Below are positions 22,843-33,080 of a stretch of 37,551 bases of DNA, piece by piece. Within the stretch, counting starts at the first letter, position 1, and every line of letters starts with the position of its first letter. The notes under the pieces are model-generated. The model saw nothing but the letters and a program-made list of their open reading frames with translations. It was not told the DNA's origin and searched no databases. Made by a program: the position numbers and the translations under genes. The stretch spans positions 1 through 37,551 of the forward strand of contig JANBPU010000158.1 of assembly GCA_027575805.1 (NCBI GenBank), written 5' to 3'. Source of the stretch: Mycoemilia scoparia. Lineage: Eukaryota; Kickxellomycota; Kickxellomycetes; Kickxellales; Kickxellaceae.

Positions 22843-25800
22843 ATGCCTTTACCAAAGTTGGCGGCAGCATATGATGATTCTGATAGTGATGAGTCTATTG
22901 ATCTAACAGAAGCATTGATACCAAAATCGATAAGCAAAAAGAAAACCTCTGGAGTGTCGAAAACTGATAAAACCAAAACTAAAAACAAGACAAAAGGAGA
23001 ACAAGGAAAGCTAAATGGACTAGATAAATCTAACATTTCTGAGAGCGATAGTGAGGATGATGATGAAGAAAAGGAAGAGAAGGAAGCACAGTCTACGTTG
23101 AAAAAATATGGAAAGAAGGATATATCTTCTATAAATAAACAGCTGAAGAGCATAGAAAAGTTAGAAAATGAAGGCAACGACGACAATAATGAAGAGGATG
23201 GTGACGAAGAAAGTGACGGTAATGATAGTGAAAGTAACGATGAGGAACGTGACATGATCCATCGCAAAATACAGGCCCAAAACCGCAAATCCAAAAAATC
23301 GGGGGGATTCCAATCGATGGGTCTAATGCCTAATCTATTCAAAGCCGTTCTTCACAAAGGATTTAAAGTTCCTACGCCAATTCAACGAAAAACTATCCCA
23401 CACATTTTAGAAGGCCATGATCTAGTAGGTATGGCTCGTACGGGTTCAGGAAAAACTGCGGCATTCGTAATTCCCATGATTAATAGGCTAAAAGCTCATT
23501 CAGCCAAAGTTGGTATTCGGTCAGTCATTTTGTCACCAAGTCGTGAGTTGGCATTACAAACTTTAAAAGTATGTAAAGAACTGGGCAAATATACCGATCT
23601 TCGGGCGATTGCTATAGTCGGCGGTGATAGCATGGAAGAGCAATTCACAATGTTGGCATCGAATCCTGATATTGTTGTTGCTACTCCTGGTAGATTTTTG
23701 CATTTGATGGTTGAAACCAAGTTGGAGTTAAAGAGAATTGAATATGTTGTGTTTGATGAAGCTGATCGGTTGTTTGAAATGGGATTCTCTGTTCAGTTGC
23801 ATGAGTTGCTTCATCGGTTCCCAGCTTCAAGACAGACGCTGTTGTTCTCGGCTACGCTCCCTAGTACGTTGGTTGATTTTGCCAAGGCTGGTCTGCAAGA
23901 TCCTATGTTGATCAGATTGGATGTCGATTCGAAGATCAGTAAGGATCTTGAAATGGCCTTCTTTACAGTTAAAAAGGACAATAAGGATGCTGCGCTTATT
24001 TCTTTGTTGAGGGATGTTATCAAGGTGCCAACCAATGCTACCATGCCACCACCCTCTAAAGAAGTTGGTAAAGGAAAGAGTGGGAAATATGGAAACAAGA
24101 AGGGAAAGAAAAATGGCGCCAAAGGTGGTAAAAATAAGGGAGAATCAAATGATGGTAGTGCCGTTAAGGCTGGTGCGACTCCTCCTAAGGGGCAAACTAT
24201 TGTTTTTGTTTCCACAAAGCATCATGTTGAATACATTAGCCAGCTTCTCGAAGAGGTTGGATTCCTTGTTTCGCATGTGTATGGCTCTTTGGATCAAGTA
24301 GCCAGACAAATCCAGATCACCCGGTTCCGCGAAGGCATAACCCATGTAATGGTTGTAACTGATGTCGCAGCTCGTGGTATCGATATCCCAATTTTGGAAA
24401 ATGTAATCAATTACGATTTCGTTGATAGCAGCAAAGTGTTTGTTCACAGAGTTGGTCGTGTAGCACGTGCTGGACGGAGAGGTTGGGCATATTCTCTGGT
24501 CACATCTGAAGAGCTCCCATATGTGCTTGATCTTCAGCTATTCCTTGGCAGACCACTGAAGCTTGGCAACAAGGTTTATAAAGAAAGATCAGCTCAGCCA
24601 AACTATACCGAAGAGATCGTCATTGGCCAGTTGCCTCCCGCATTGACCGAATTCAGCAATGAATTTGTGGTCAGGAAGCTCGAGGAAAGTGTAACAATGG
24701 AAGGTTTGCACAAGACAGCTGCCAATGGCTTTGCTAAATACAGCAAGAGTAGACAGGCAGCATCCCATGAAAGTTACAGAAGAGCCAAGGAGCTGATCTC
24801 CTCTTCGGCCTATGATGAGCCTCACGTTTTCCTTTCTGACTATATCGATGATGATGAGCAAAAGAGACTTGATATGGTAAAGAGCATTTCTGGATTCAGG
24901 CCCAATGAGACTATATTCGAAGTTGGCAGGCGTGGTACCAAGAATCTAACAGACGCGACTATTGCGATGAAAAACTATCGTTTAAAGTCTGGTCACTATA
25001 TTGCTAAAACCAAGTCGAAGAGGGAAAGTATGCCTGATCCGATGTCCAAGTTTGATAGTGACAGCGATAATGACTATGAAGGTATTGAAGCTCTGAAGAG
25101 TCAAACCAAGTCAGCATTGAGGGCAAAGTCTGCTACATCTAGCAAAAAGAAGCAGCTACCAAAGTCGTATCGTGACGAGGACTTTTATATTTCACACTAT
25201 AAGGCTGATGCCAATACTGAAAAGGGATATTCGATGACCACTGGAGGATCGTTTGCCGAACAGGCCCAGAACGCCATGGTATCGATAGCTGGGGACGACT
25301 TGGAAGACATCCGTCGCAAACAAAAAGTCATGCAATGGGATTCCAAGAAAAAGAAATATGTCAAGGGTTTGGGAATTGGTTCTGACAACAAGAAGCTTAT
25401 AACCGGTGAAAGTGGTGTCAAGCTGCCAGCTTCATTCCAGAGTGGAACATTTGAGGAATGGCAAAAAAAAACCAAGATGAATCTGCCTCGAGTTGGTGAA
25501 CAGGAGCTTTCTTCAGCATCTAAATTTGCACCTAAAATACAAGGTCGTAGATTCCGTCATACAAAGGTAACAGCACCCAAAGCCTTAGACCCGATGTCTG
25601 TCAACTATGAAAGGAAATTAAAAAAGGTACAAAAGACTGGTAGTGGTAGCGGCGGCGGCAGCAACCTTGGAAAGAGAAAGGTCCGTAGTGAACTCAAATC
25701 AGTTGATGAGATTCGCAAGGAAAGAATGGAAAAGGAGAAACGTCGGGAAAAATCCAGCAGACCAACTCACAAACATTCAAAGAAAGCCAGGCGCTTCTAA
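22843..25800 (+). CDS. DBP10: DEAD-box ATP-dependent RNA helicase, DBP10/DDX54 type
   Basis: 985 aa from the ATG at 22843 (MPLPKLAAAYDD). The frame is open two codons further up, but only from TTG, which is not a credible fungal start. An acidic, Ser/Glu-rich N terminus precedes the Q-motif region (GGFQSMGL...PTPIQ), motif I ARTGSGKT (198-205), Ia PSRELA, Ib TPGR, DEAD (305-308), SAT (336-338), ARGIDIP and HRVGRVARAGR (from 535). The Dbp10-type C-terminal region follows, ending in a Lys/Arg-rich nuclear/nucleolar tail. The length is close to yeast Dbp10. The family acts in the nucleolus in 60S ribosomal subunit assembly. A Lys/Gly/Asn-rich insertion of about 50 residues (about 403-450) sits between the two RecA lobes. 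Dbp10 over other DEAD helicases is supported by the overall order and the GGFQSMGL start; confident but not searched. Confidence 0.92.
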   Translation: MPLPKLAAAYDDSDSDESIDLTEALIPKSISKKKTSGVSKTDKTKTKNKTKGEQGKLNGLDKSNISESDSEDDDEEKEEKEAQSTLKKYGKKDISSINKQLKSIEKLENEGNDDNNEEDGDEESDGNDSESNDEERDMIHRKIQAQNRKSKKSGGFQSMGLMPNLFKAVLHKGFKVPTPIQRKTIPHILEGHDLVGMARTGSGKTAAFVIPMINRLKAHSAKVGIRSVILSPSRELALQTLKVCKELGKYTDLRAIAIVGGDSMEEQFTMLASNPDIVVATPGRFLHLMVETKLELKRIEYVVFDEADRLFEMGFSVQLHELLHRFPASRQTLLFSATLPSTLVDFAKAGLQDPMLIRLDVDSKISKDLEMAFFTVKKDNKDAALISLLRDVIKVPTNATMPPPSKEVGKGKSGKYGNKKGKKNGAKGGKNKGESNDGSAVKAGATPPKGQTIVFVSTKHHVEYISQLLEEVGFLVSHVYGSLDQVARQIQITRFREGITHVMVVTDVAARGIDIPILENVINYDFVDSSKVFVHRVGRVARAGRRGWAYSLVTSEELPYVLDLQLFLGRPLKLGNKVYKERSAQPNYTEEIVIGQLPPALTEFSNEFVVRKLEESVTMEGLHKTAANGFAKYSKSRQAASHESYRRAKELISSSAYDEPHVFLSDYIDDDEQKRLDMVKSISGFRPNETIFEVGRRGTKNLTDATIAMKNYRLKSGHYIAKTKSKRESMPDPMSKFDSDSDNDYEGIEALKSQTKSALRAKSATSSKKKQLPKSYRDEDFYISHYKADANTEKGYSMTTGGSFAEQAQNAMVSIAGDDLEDIRRKQKVMQWDSKKKKYVKGLGIGSDNKKLITGESGVKLPASFQSGTFEEWQKKTKMNLPRVGEQELSSASKFAPKIQGRRFRHTKVTAPKALDPMSVNYERKLKKVQKTGSGSGGGSNLGKRKVRSELKSVDEIRKERMEKEKRREKSSRPTHKHSKKARRF

Positions 25801-26197
25801 AGTTGCCTTTACCACTTTTACACTTTACATTTTTATTTATTCTTCATTTAGAAAAAATAATAGTGTATTAATTTTTTTAAAATGGTTCATATACTACAGC
25901 TAAAAATAATAACAGACAATTTGCATTTAGTCACAAATACAAATGGGACCAATCTCTATTTTGGCCATGATATCAAATTCATCGTTTGGATCATAATTTT
26001 TGAAGGGCGACTTTTGGTGGCCACCAATTATAGGGGCAACACCAGCCAAATTAGTGATCACCATCTGTTAGTAAATGGTCACCCTTCAAAAATAATATCT
26101 CATTTTCACAAAAATATTGCTATTATAACTTTATTTCATTCAAATACAGACAGATAAGAAATAAAAACTTGCTAAAAAGACATTATATAACTTTATT
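25801..26197. other. convergent spacer DBP10/VPS15 containing a small repeat element
   Basis: The 3' ends of DBP10 (+) and VPS15 (-) meet here. The space is largely filled by the inverted-repeat element at 25993-26096. TGAAATAAA follows on the minus strand at the VPS15 stop: the TGA stop (26200-26198) is directly followed by AATAAA (26197-26192), a canonical poly(A) signal. TATAACTTTATTTCA occurs twice (26124-26138 and 26186-26200). Confidence 0.6.
25993..26096. mobile_element. MITE-like inverted-repeat element (about 104 bp)
   Basis: The left end ATAATTTTTGAAGGGCGAC (25993-26011) and the reverse complement of the right end (26078-26096) agree at 17 of 19 bases. The inside has further palindromes, GGTGGCCACC (26017-26026) and GTGATCAC (26054-26061). 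It has no coding capacity. A related sequence in the opposite orientation occupies bases 1-75 of the window, so it is dispersed. A clear target-site duplication was not found. Mobilisation by a Tc1- or other DDE-type transposase elsewhere in the genome is inference. Confidence 0.55.
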
Positions 26198-29100
26198 TCA
26201 AATATAAATTCTCACACTACCGTCTCTAGATCCAACAATTAGCATGGGGCTAGGTACACGTGTGATTTGTATACTTGTGACTGAATCCATGTGGCTCCCA
26301 ATTCTTTGATCCAGAGCAGGTGGCAGAATTCTGTTACGGTGTGTTCTTGTACCCATATTAGCGGAAGTATTGAATGCAGAAGATGACTGTGGTCTAAGCT
26401 CTAGACTTGATCTTCGGCTGTTACCACTGTTGTTGCTATTGTAGTCATCAGAATCTACATCTGAACCAAAGTTTGAAGACATTGCCGATATCGGGTTCCT
26501 GCCGCTGTTGCTTCCAGATTCAGGGCGAGCAGTAGTGATAGGATTGGATGATCTGCCACTTCGACTTGGGCTTAGGACTGCACTTAACAATGAAAGTCGC
26601 TTATAACCACCGCCACCGCCAGATCCAGATGAAAGGGTTCGACCATGACGAGTGGCGTGGCCACTACCATGATGGGAGCCAACCATTGATGATGAAGTGG
26701 TTGGTCGTTGCTGATGGTGCCCAGGATTCAAACCACCGCTGCCTTCACCTTGACCAGACAGCTCACAATGATAAACTGTATCTCCAACCTTATATGATTC
26801 ATAGGTAAACCTGTTTGTGAATCCATTTCCAGCAATGACATACGACTTTTCAAGATGTTGTAGATTCCAGAATCTAATTTTACAGTCATTCCCACCGGCA
26901 ACTACAAAAGTCGATTTTGGGATATGGAATATCGAACGAATTGCATTGGGATACGATAACTTGGTCATCATTGTTTTTGGCGTTTTTTCATTAGACGGCA
27001 ATATCTCAAAGTCATCATCATCATCATCGTTTTTGTTATCGACAGCATTTCGCTGGTCTGGACTGCCATACCCAACATCATCAAAACTGTCAGTATCTTG
27101 ATCAATTCTGCGCTTATTGAACAGATACAAAGTCTCCAAAACATCCGGTGGCATATCAGAATCAGTGCTGTCGCTATCATCGCTTTTTTCGCTCATGATG
27201 TTGCTGCAATAATAGTAATACCTCTCCATTTCCTTTTGTATGTCGTCCCAGCCTCGTGTTGCCAATGTAACCTTCCATTCTCCACTTTCAACTCCAAGGA
27301 TGCTTAAATCACCATTAGCAGCTGCAACCAGGACAGAAGCCTCATCTCGATTACTCTTACCACCACTGGCGCTGCTACCTTTTCTTTCTTTATCACTCGC
27401 CGCAACATAATAACTAACCTGGTGAATTCTTGATCCTAACGGATGCCTATATGTCTTTACAACCAAATGGAACCGCAAATCCACAAGCACAAGCCTGCCA
27501 GCCGCAGTTCCGAGTACCAACCACCGGGCCTTTGGCTCTGCACCAAAACACGTCACACGACCATAATTGGGACTAATACTAATCTCCCACACCTTGTCGA
27601 ACGTCCTTAAATTATATCCGACCAATCTGGACTGGTTAGTCGCTACTACCAACACACCACCATTCTCGGTCTTCATATATTCGGCCTGGACGCCATATTC
27701 TCTGGGCCTCAAGACATGTTTACGAAACAGCGTACATTGACCATGATGTATTGGGGCATTGACCATTTCTGATATACTTTCAATATCAACACGAACCAAA
27801 TCAATTCGGCCGTTATCCGAGCAGCTGACAAAAGAGTGGGTTTGGGCAATGAATGAGATATGTATAACATGACCACCCTGATGATGGATTGCGCATGGCC
27901 GATGAACTACATTTTTTATAAAGCCATGTGTATCCCAGATACGGATTACTCCATCATCCCCACCAGTGGCAAGGATTGTATGGTCAGCTGAGAGCTCCAT
28001 GGTTCTGATAGCTTCTTGGTGATCACACAACATGGCTACGAGGATTCCTTCAGGTTCCCAATGTCTCATTCCGGATCCAGAGCCTCCGGACATAATGCTT
28101 GTACCTAATGGGCCTCTTTTGGGAGTATTGTGGTAGTGACCAGAGTGGTGATGACCATTTGGGTTTGGCGGGTATGAAAGCCCTAAATTTGCAATTGCCA
28201 AAGGGAATGCCTCAGTAGCCTTCTTATGCAACAGTCTAGCAACTGATCTTCGTCGACCATAATCACCCAAAGTAAATGGATCCACGCCAGCAGCCAAAAG
28301 TGCTTCTTCAGCAGACAGCAATAGTGGCTTATTGATAGATTGACTTTGATTTTGATGGTCCTGTTTCTGTTGTTGCTTATTTGAATGTGTGATTGGAGCT
28401 CTTGTGTCAAACTGTGCAGTGCTTTGGTCAATACTAACAGTTTCAACATCCCCATCACCTTGCTGCTGCTGTTCATTAGTACCAGTTTGAGATACAGTTC
28501 CAGGTTCAGAAACAGCATAATCGAGTGAAAGTTTCTGCAGTTGTGACAGAATATCCGAAGAATGGCCTCTTCCCCTAATCAGATCATTACCAGGTGTCTG
28601 ACCACCAGTTTTGGTAGTAGTAGCACTGGTGCCAATAACTGCAGCGGCAACTGGTCTCTTATTCTTCAAAGTCCGGCTGTTATTATTGTTGCTTCTCCCA
28701 GAGAAACTCATAGAATCAGCAGTAGCCACAGCATTAGACAAGCTAACCTGAGACACAACTCTTTTGGTATTGCTTTTAAGATCTCGATCTCCACCCAACA
28801 TTTTCATTGTCCCAGATTCTGACATGGTGTCACCAATAGCCGATACACTTTCGCCATTAGAGTTACGTCTATTCTGTGATCCGATACTAGAAACAGCCTG
28901 AGACGCAAACCCTGCACTACCAACACCAACACCAACAGTTCGAATTATTGATGACGGCGCAAGACCTCCAGACTGATTAGTATTATATCCTGAGGTAGTA
29001 GACAAATGACCTTCACTCGAAAATGACACTCTTCCTTCATGGCTAATACCCATGGAATGCTTCATACCCAAACTAGAAGAAGCAGCAGTAGTGGCTGCCA

Positions 29101-32100
29101 ATCCACCTCTATCACCAACTACATCGCGAACATCCACTGGCACATGCTTATTTGTATCTTCAGGCGACAAAAATACTGTATGTAATGAGGCACCAATATT
29201 CTTCAATTGAATACTATTACTACTGTTATCGATACCATCATCACCAAGCCCATCATCCTGATTATTAATAATCAGCATATTCTGGCGCTGTAAATTTCGT
29301 GCCGAATCCTCCACGAATCTCTTTAACAAGGTCAATTTGTGACATTCTGTGCCAGTTAATTGAGCAAGTTGAGGGTAGCTATCAATGTTGACATCTGTTG
29401 ATGCTAAACGTTTGAGCTCATATCCAAATGTAGTTTCGGGCAACTGCCGGCCCAATGTCATTACTAACTGCACAGCTTCATGGTATACACTCAATGAAAT
29501 CGGAGTATCCAAAGCCTCCGTCAGCACTGAAGCTTCAAATGATGTTATATCATATCGAGTGCATGGCCGTGTGACTGGAGATATAACAACTATCTGGTCG
29601 ATTTGTGGTAACTTTTGGCTGGCAGTCTCGATGAAATTGATAGTGTTACTTCGCAACCATTCATTAGGGTGCACAAGAAGTGGAGCCAGTTCTTTGACCT
29701 TTTCCCTGATTACCATGTTGCCCATCATTCCAGCTTTGGTCAATCTGCTGAATGCCTTTAATACGCTACCAATGACAAATTCTTCATTATCGCCAATGGC
29801 CTGGCTCATTAGTGGGATTATGTATTCTTCAAGGGCATGTCGACCTACTAGTACAGCAACGCCAACAATTGCTTCAAAGAAATAGCTACGAAGGAGCCAG
29901 CTATCCCGATCATTTAGGTAGGTTATTATATGAGAAAGCAGGAAATCCTTAGTGTCATTCTCAGCGGTGGTTGAGTTGGAGGTTTTGAGAGCAGAAATCG
30001 AAGTCATTTGTGGTGAATTGACGTCCTCGCCGGTTGCATCAGCGTTACTGTTTATTAGTAGTGCTGCTGAAGGAATGGTTGCCCAATGATGGAAATAAAG
30101 ACATAGTCGATGGAAATTCAACAATAATGCTCTTTTGACTTCAGATGATGGATCAGCCAGGAGATGTCCCACACATTCTCGGAAATGATACTGCAAAGAC
30201 AATAGCTCAACCATCTCATCATTGGCGCCTTTATCATTAATTACACTGCTATTGCCCTGCGTGTCCGCAGTAAGTGGTGATGAAATTCCTTTGCTGATAC
30301 TGTCAGCATAGTCAGGGTCGTTCTCATTTTTAAAAGCCAGTTGGGCAAACCTGTTTGCAGTTTCCATAAACACAGCTATAGTCCTTGCCAAAGCAACTCT
30401 AACCACTGTTTCGGGATCACTGGCAAGTCGAAGAAGCTGGGGAATCAAATAATCTTCAAAAACACGATTATCTACCGACCTGATAGAATCGACATTAACC
30501 AGCAAATTCTGCAGCACATAGATAGCAGCCACTCTGGTAGTTGCTGCTTCGTCCTTTGTAGCAATCGATATTACTAGAGGCACAACTCTATCCATTACGA
30601 TGTTATCAGATAAGCTAAACGACAGACTTTGGATCAATTCTAGACCGTGGCGACGGGATGTTGAGTATGCGCAGTTTCTTAGGTATGATGATACAAATGT
30701 AAATAGGATAGCAGCAATGTCGTTCTTTGGATAGTCGGTAGCCATATTGTTAGTAATTATTGTTGGAGTTTCAGATATTCGCAAGTCTGGGCATAATGAA
30801 AGCTGGGTGGCAAGTGGTGGCCAATGATGGTATAGCCTAGCAATCCTGCCATCAGATGTATGTAGAATTATACCTGGGATTTCATCTGAACCTAGACCAT
30901 CCATATCTGACATGCTTATTATAGTGGCCGGAGAGCCATGGTTAGCAGCATAATCCATCTTGCTTAATGAACCACCTATTTGGCTTTGACCAGGTTGATG
31001 GTGTAGCTGGGGGTGACTGCTGCTACTATGAACACTATTGTGGTGCTGTGGGCTATAAGGGAAAGCCGAACCAATATCAAGCAATTCAGTATACAGGGGC
31101 GAATAAAAGGCATCGGGGAAAACCAATCCCTGCCATCTATTCAGACACTCTTCAGCATCTGGTCTTTTACTCGGATCTCGGCTAATCATACACTGAACCA
31201 TATCTCTAATATCCGAATCCTCGATCTTCTCAAGCTTCATATCCACTCCTGAGTCATCCCCACCTCTATATTGCAAAATCTGGGACAGATTAAACATTGG
31301 GGTTCCATCCATGATTATTTCTGCAATAACGCAACCAGCCGAAAAGATATCCATTCCAGGTTTAAGAGCCAAATCATACTGTGCATTATTATTGCCAGCA
31401 CCGATTGTAATATCTTGTTCTTGCTGCTCAGTAGCAGATAGCCATTTAGCAGTGGTGCTATCAGGATCATAGAACCGCTCAGGTGCAACATAACAAATCC
31501 TTCGAGCCGAAGTATCAAAGAAGTATGCGAAGTTAGCTGGATCATCAGCAGGCAAATAGGTTGGCTTATAGGGTGCATAATCGCTTAGATAGACCCAATT
31601 CCAACTAGTGAGCAATATATTTTCCGTCCTTAAGCTGCCATGACAAACCCCACGCATATGAGACTCGCGAAGCGCAATGAGGATCTGGAATATAATCCAT
31701 TTTTTCTCAATCATAGTTGACAAGAATGGACGGGTGCTGATACGGTCATAGAGGTTGTGGTGTGTACATTGGCGGATCAGAAATACGGCGCCATCAGTTT
31801 CGATTACGCTAGAATAGGATAAAATGTTTTCAAGGTCCTGGACGGCTGCGTGTTGGCTGCGAACAGATTTGACATATGGCTCGAGCTTGAGCCTTTGGCG
31901 CATGTATGTGGGCTTTGTGAAGATCTTGACAACTATCATTCCTTCTTTGGGATGGTAACATCTGATCGTCTTCATGAACCGTGTACTTCTCAAACTATGT
32001 GTTGAAATTATTATTGTTCTTGTCATTATTGCCATGGTACATTGACATGCTAGTAAGGCTAGTAGGGCTAGTAAATGCGTTGTAAGGTCGTCTATAATAT

Positions 32101-32260
32101 TAGTATACAGGATGAATTGGTTGATCCTGCCGCTTACTACTCACCTCTTGTCGTATTGAATAGTCACGCCCATTTCTTCGCTCAAGCTTGATAAGCCAGC
32201 AGTTAATGGGGGCTGGAAATCGGCATAGGCTACCAGGCCATGGGAATTAGCTTGACCCAT
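26198..32260 (-). CDS. VPS15: VPS15-type regulatory (pseudo)kinase of the class III PI3-kinase complex
   Basis: Join 32260-32145 and 31994-26198; 1970 aa. The 150-bp intron (AG|GTGAGT ... CATAG|T) restores KSLRSTRFMKT, the conserved start of the kinase domain. Exon 1 begins MGQANS, an N-myristoylation signal (Gly2, Ser6). The kinase domain (about 40-350) has the Lys in VVKIF, the family-specific TSWNWVYLSDYAPYKPTYLP block and FFDTSARRICYVAPERF. The catalytic loop is HGSLRTEN, with Ser159 in place of Asp. HEAT-type repeats follow (about 480-900), then a long Ser/Asn/Gly-rich linker, then C-terminal WD40 repeats (LATGGDDGVIRIWD to VGSRDGSVRIYI). Vps15 binds and activates Vps34 on endosomal and autophagic membranes. 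The protein is several hundred residues longer than yeast or human forms, mainly through disordered inserts. The ATG at 32035 lies inside the intron and is not the start. Confidence 0.93.
31995..32144 (-). other. VPS15 intron 1
   Basis: The donor GTGAGT follows AAGAG and the acceptor ACACATAG precedes TTTGAG. The joined codon AG|T gives Ser39. An earlier possible acceptor (ATTATAG, near 32093) would leave a frame that does not match the family. Confidence 0.88.
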
Positions 32261-33080
32261 TAGTGTTTACGATAAGACGATAATAATATCGGACTTTACA
32301 GAATAAATTTCAGAAATATGAAAATGCTGAAACGCCAAGATATAATGCTTATTTATTACAGGGAGTAAATTAGCAGTGATAAAACCAAGTGTGTGTGCGT
32401 GTTTATGTGCTTGTGACTGCTAATGTGTCAAGAAGTTTGCAAATAAGGAAGGTTTTGACAATGTATGAATGTAGAAGAATATGATGACGATGACGATACA
32501 GTTGGCGATATTGGGCCTCAATATATAAAGAATGCGGGGAGTGGGTGGATTGTGGGACCCTGTGACTGGAAATCTCAGCCTGCGCCAGATCTAAGATGTT
32601 GTTGCTATTACATTATGCCCAGAATAAGAGGCTAATAGCTTAGACGTGACCGACCATAAGATGAATGGTTGATTCAGCTCTGACCCAATATTACAGCTAG
32701 CCACAATTGAAAAAGAGCTATTAGTCACAATTATAACTGAAGTGGCTATTCTCATTTTATGACCATAGTGATAGTAATGGAGACTGTCGGTTTTGGTTTT
32801 GAGTATGATTAAGATTGATGCAAAATCAAGTTAATTCATCAAATGTGTGTTCTGTTATAGGCTTTCTGAGCCTCATACTATTCCTTCTTTTTTTAAAAAT
32901 TGATTGTGCCACAGGTTTGTTCAGTTAAGAGTGTGTGCATGAATGCTCCTGTTAATAGCGATGACGATCTCTTCTACAACGTGGTAAAAACGCGTCAGCC
33001 AAAAACGCCCTTCAAAAAATTAGCATTTCTTCTCTTTTCAATTTATTTACTTTTAGATACATACATAATAATTTCAAAAA
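32261..33080. promoter_or_regulatory. divergent promoter region of VPS15 and SMC5
   Basis: About 820 bp lie between the two divergent starts. GATAAG, a GATA-factor-type site, lies at about 32270-32275. ACGCGT (32990-32995), the core of the fungal MBF/MCB site, lies about 86 bp upstream of the SMC5 ATG. AAAAAATGG gives a favourable SMC5 start context. No gene seen. Regulatory meaning of the motifs is inference. Confidence 0.45.

Noticed and set aside
32033..32035. ATG as the VPS15 start
   Set aside because: It lies in the intron. Splicing from 32145 to 31994 gives the conserved YDKSLRSTRF junction and an N-terminal myristoylation signal.
33005..33022. Third full copy of the inverted-repeat element
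   Set aside because: Only one end-like stretch is present and no partner arm was found; mentioned only as a possible remnant.
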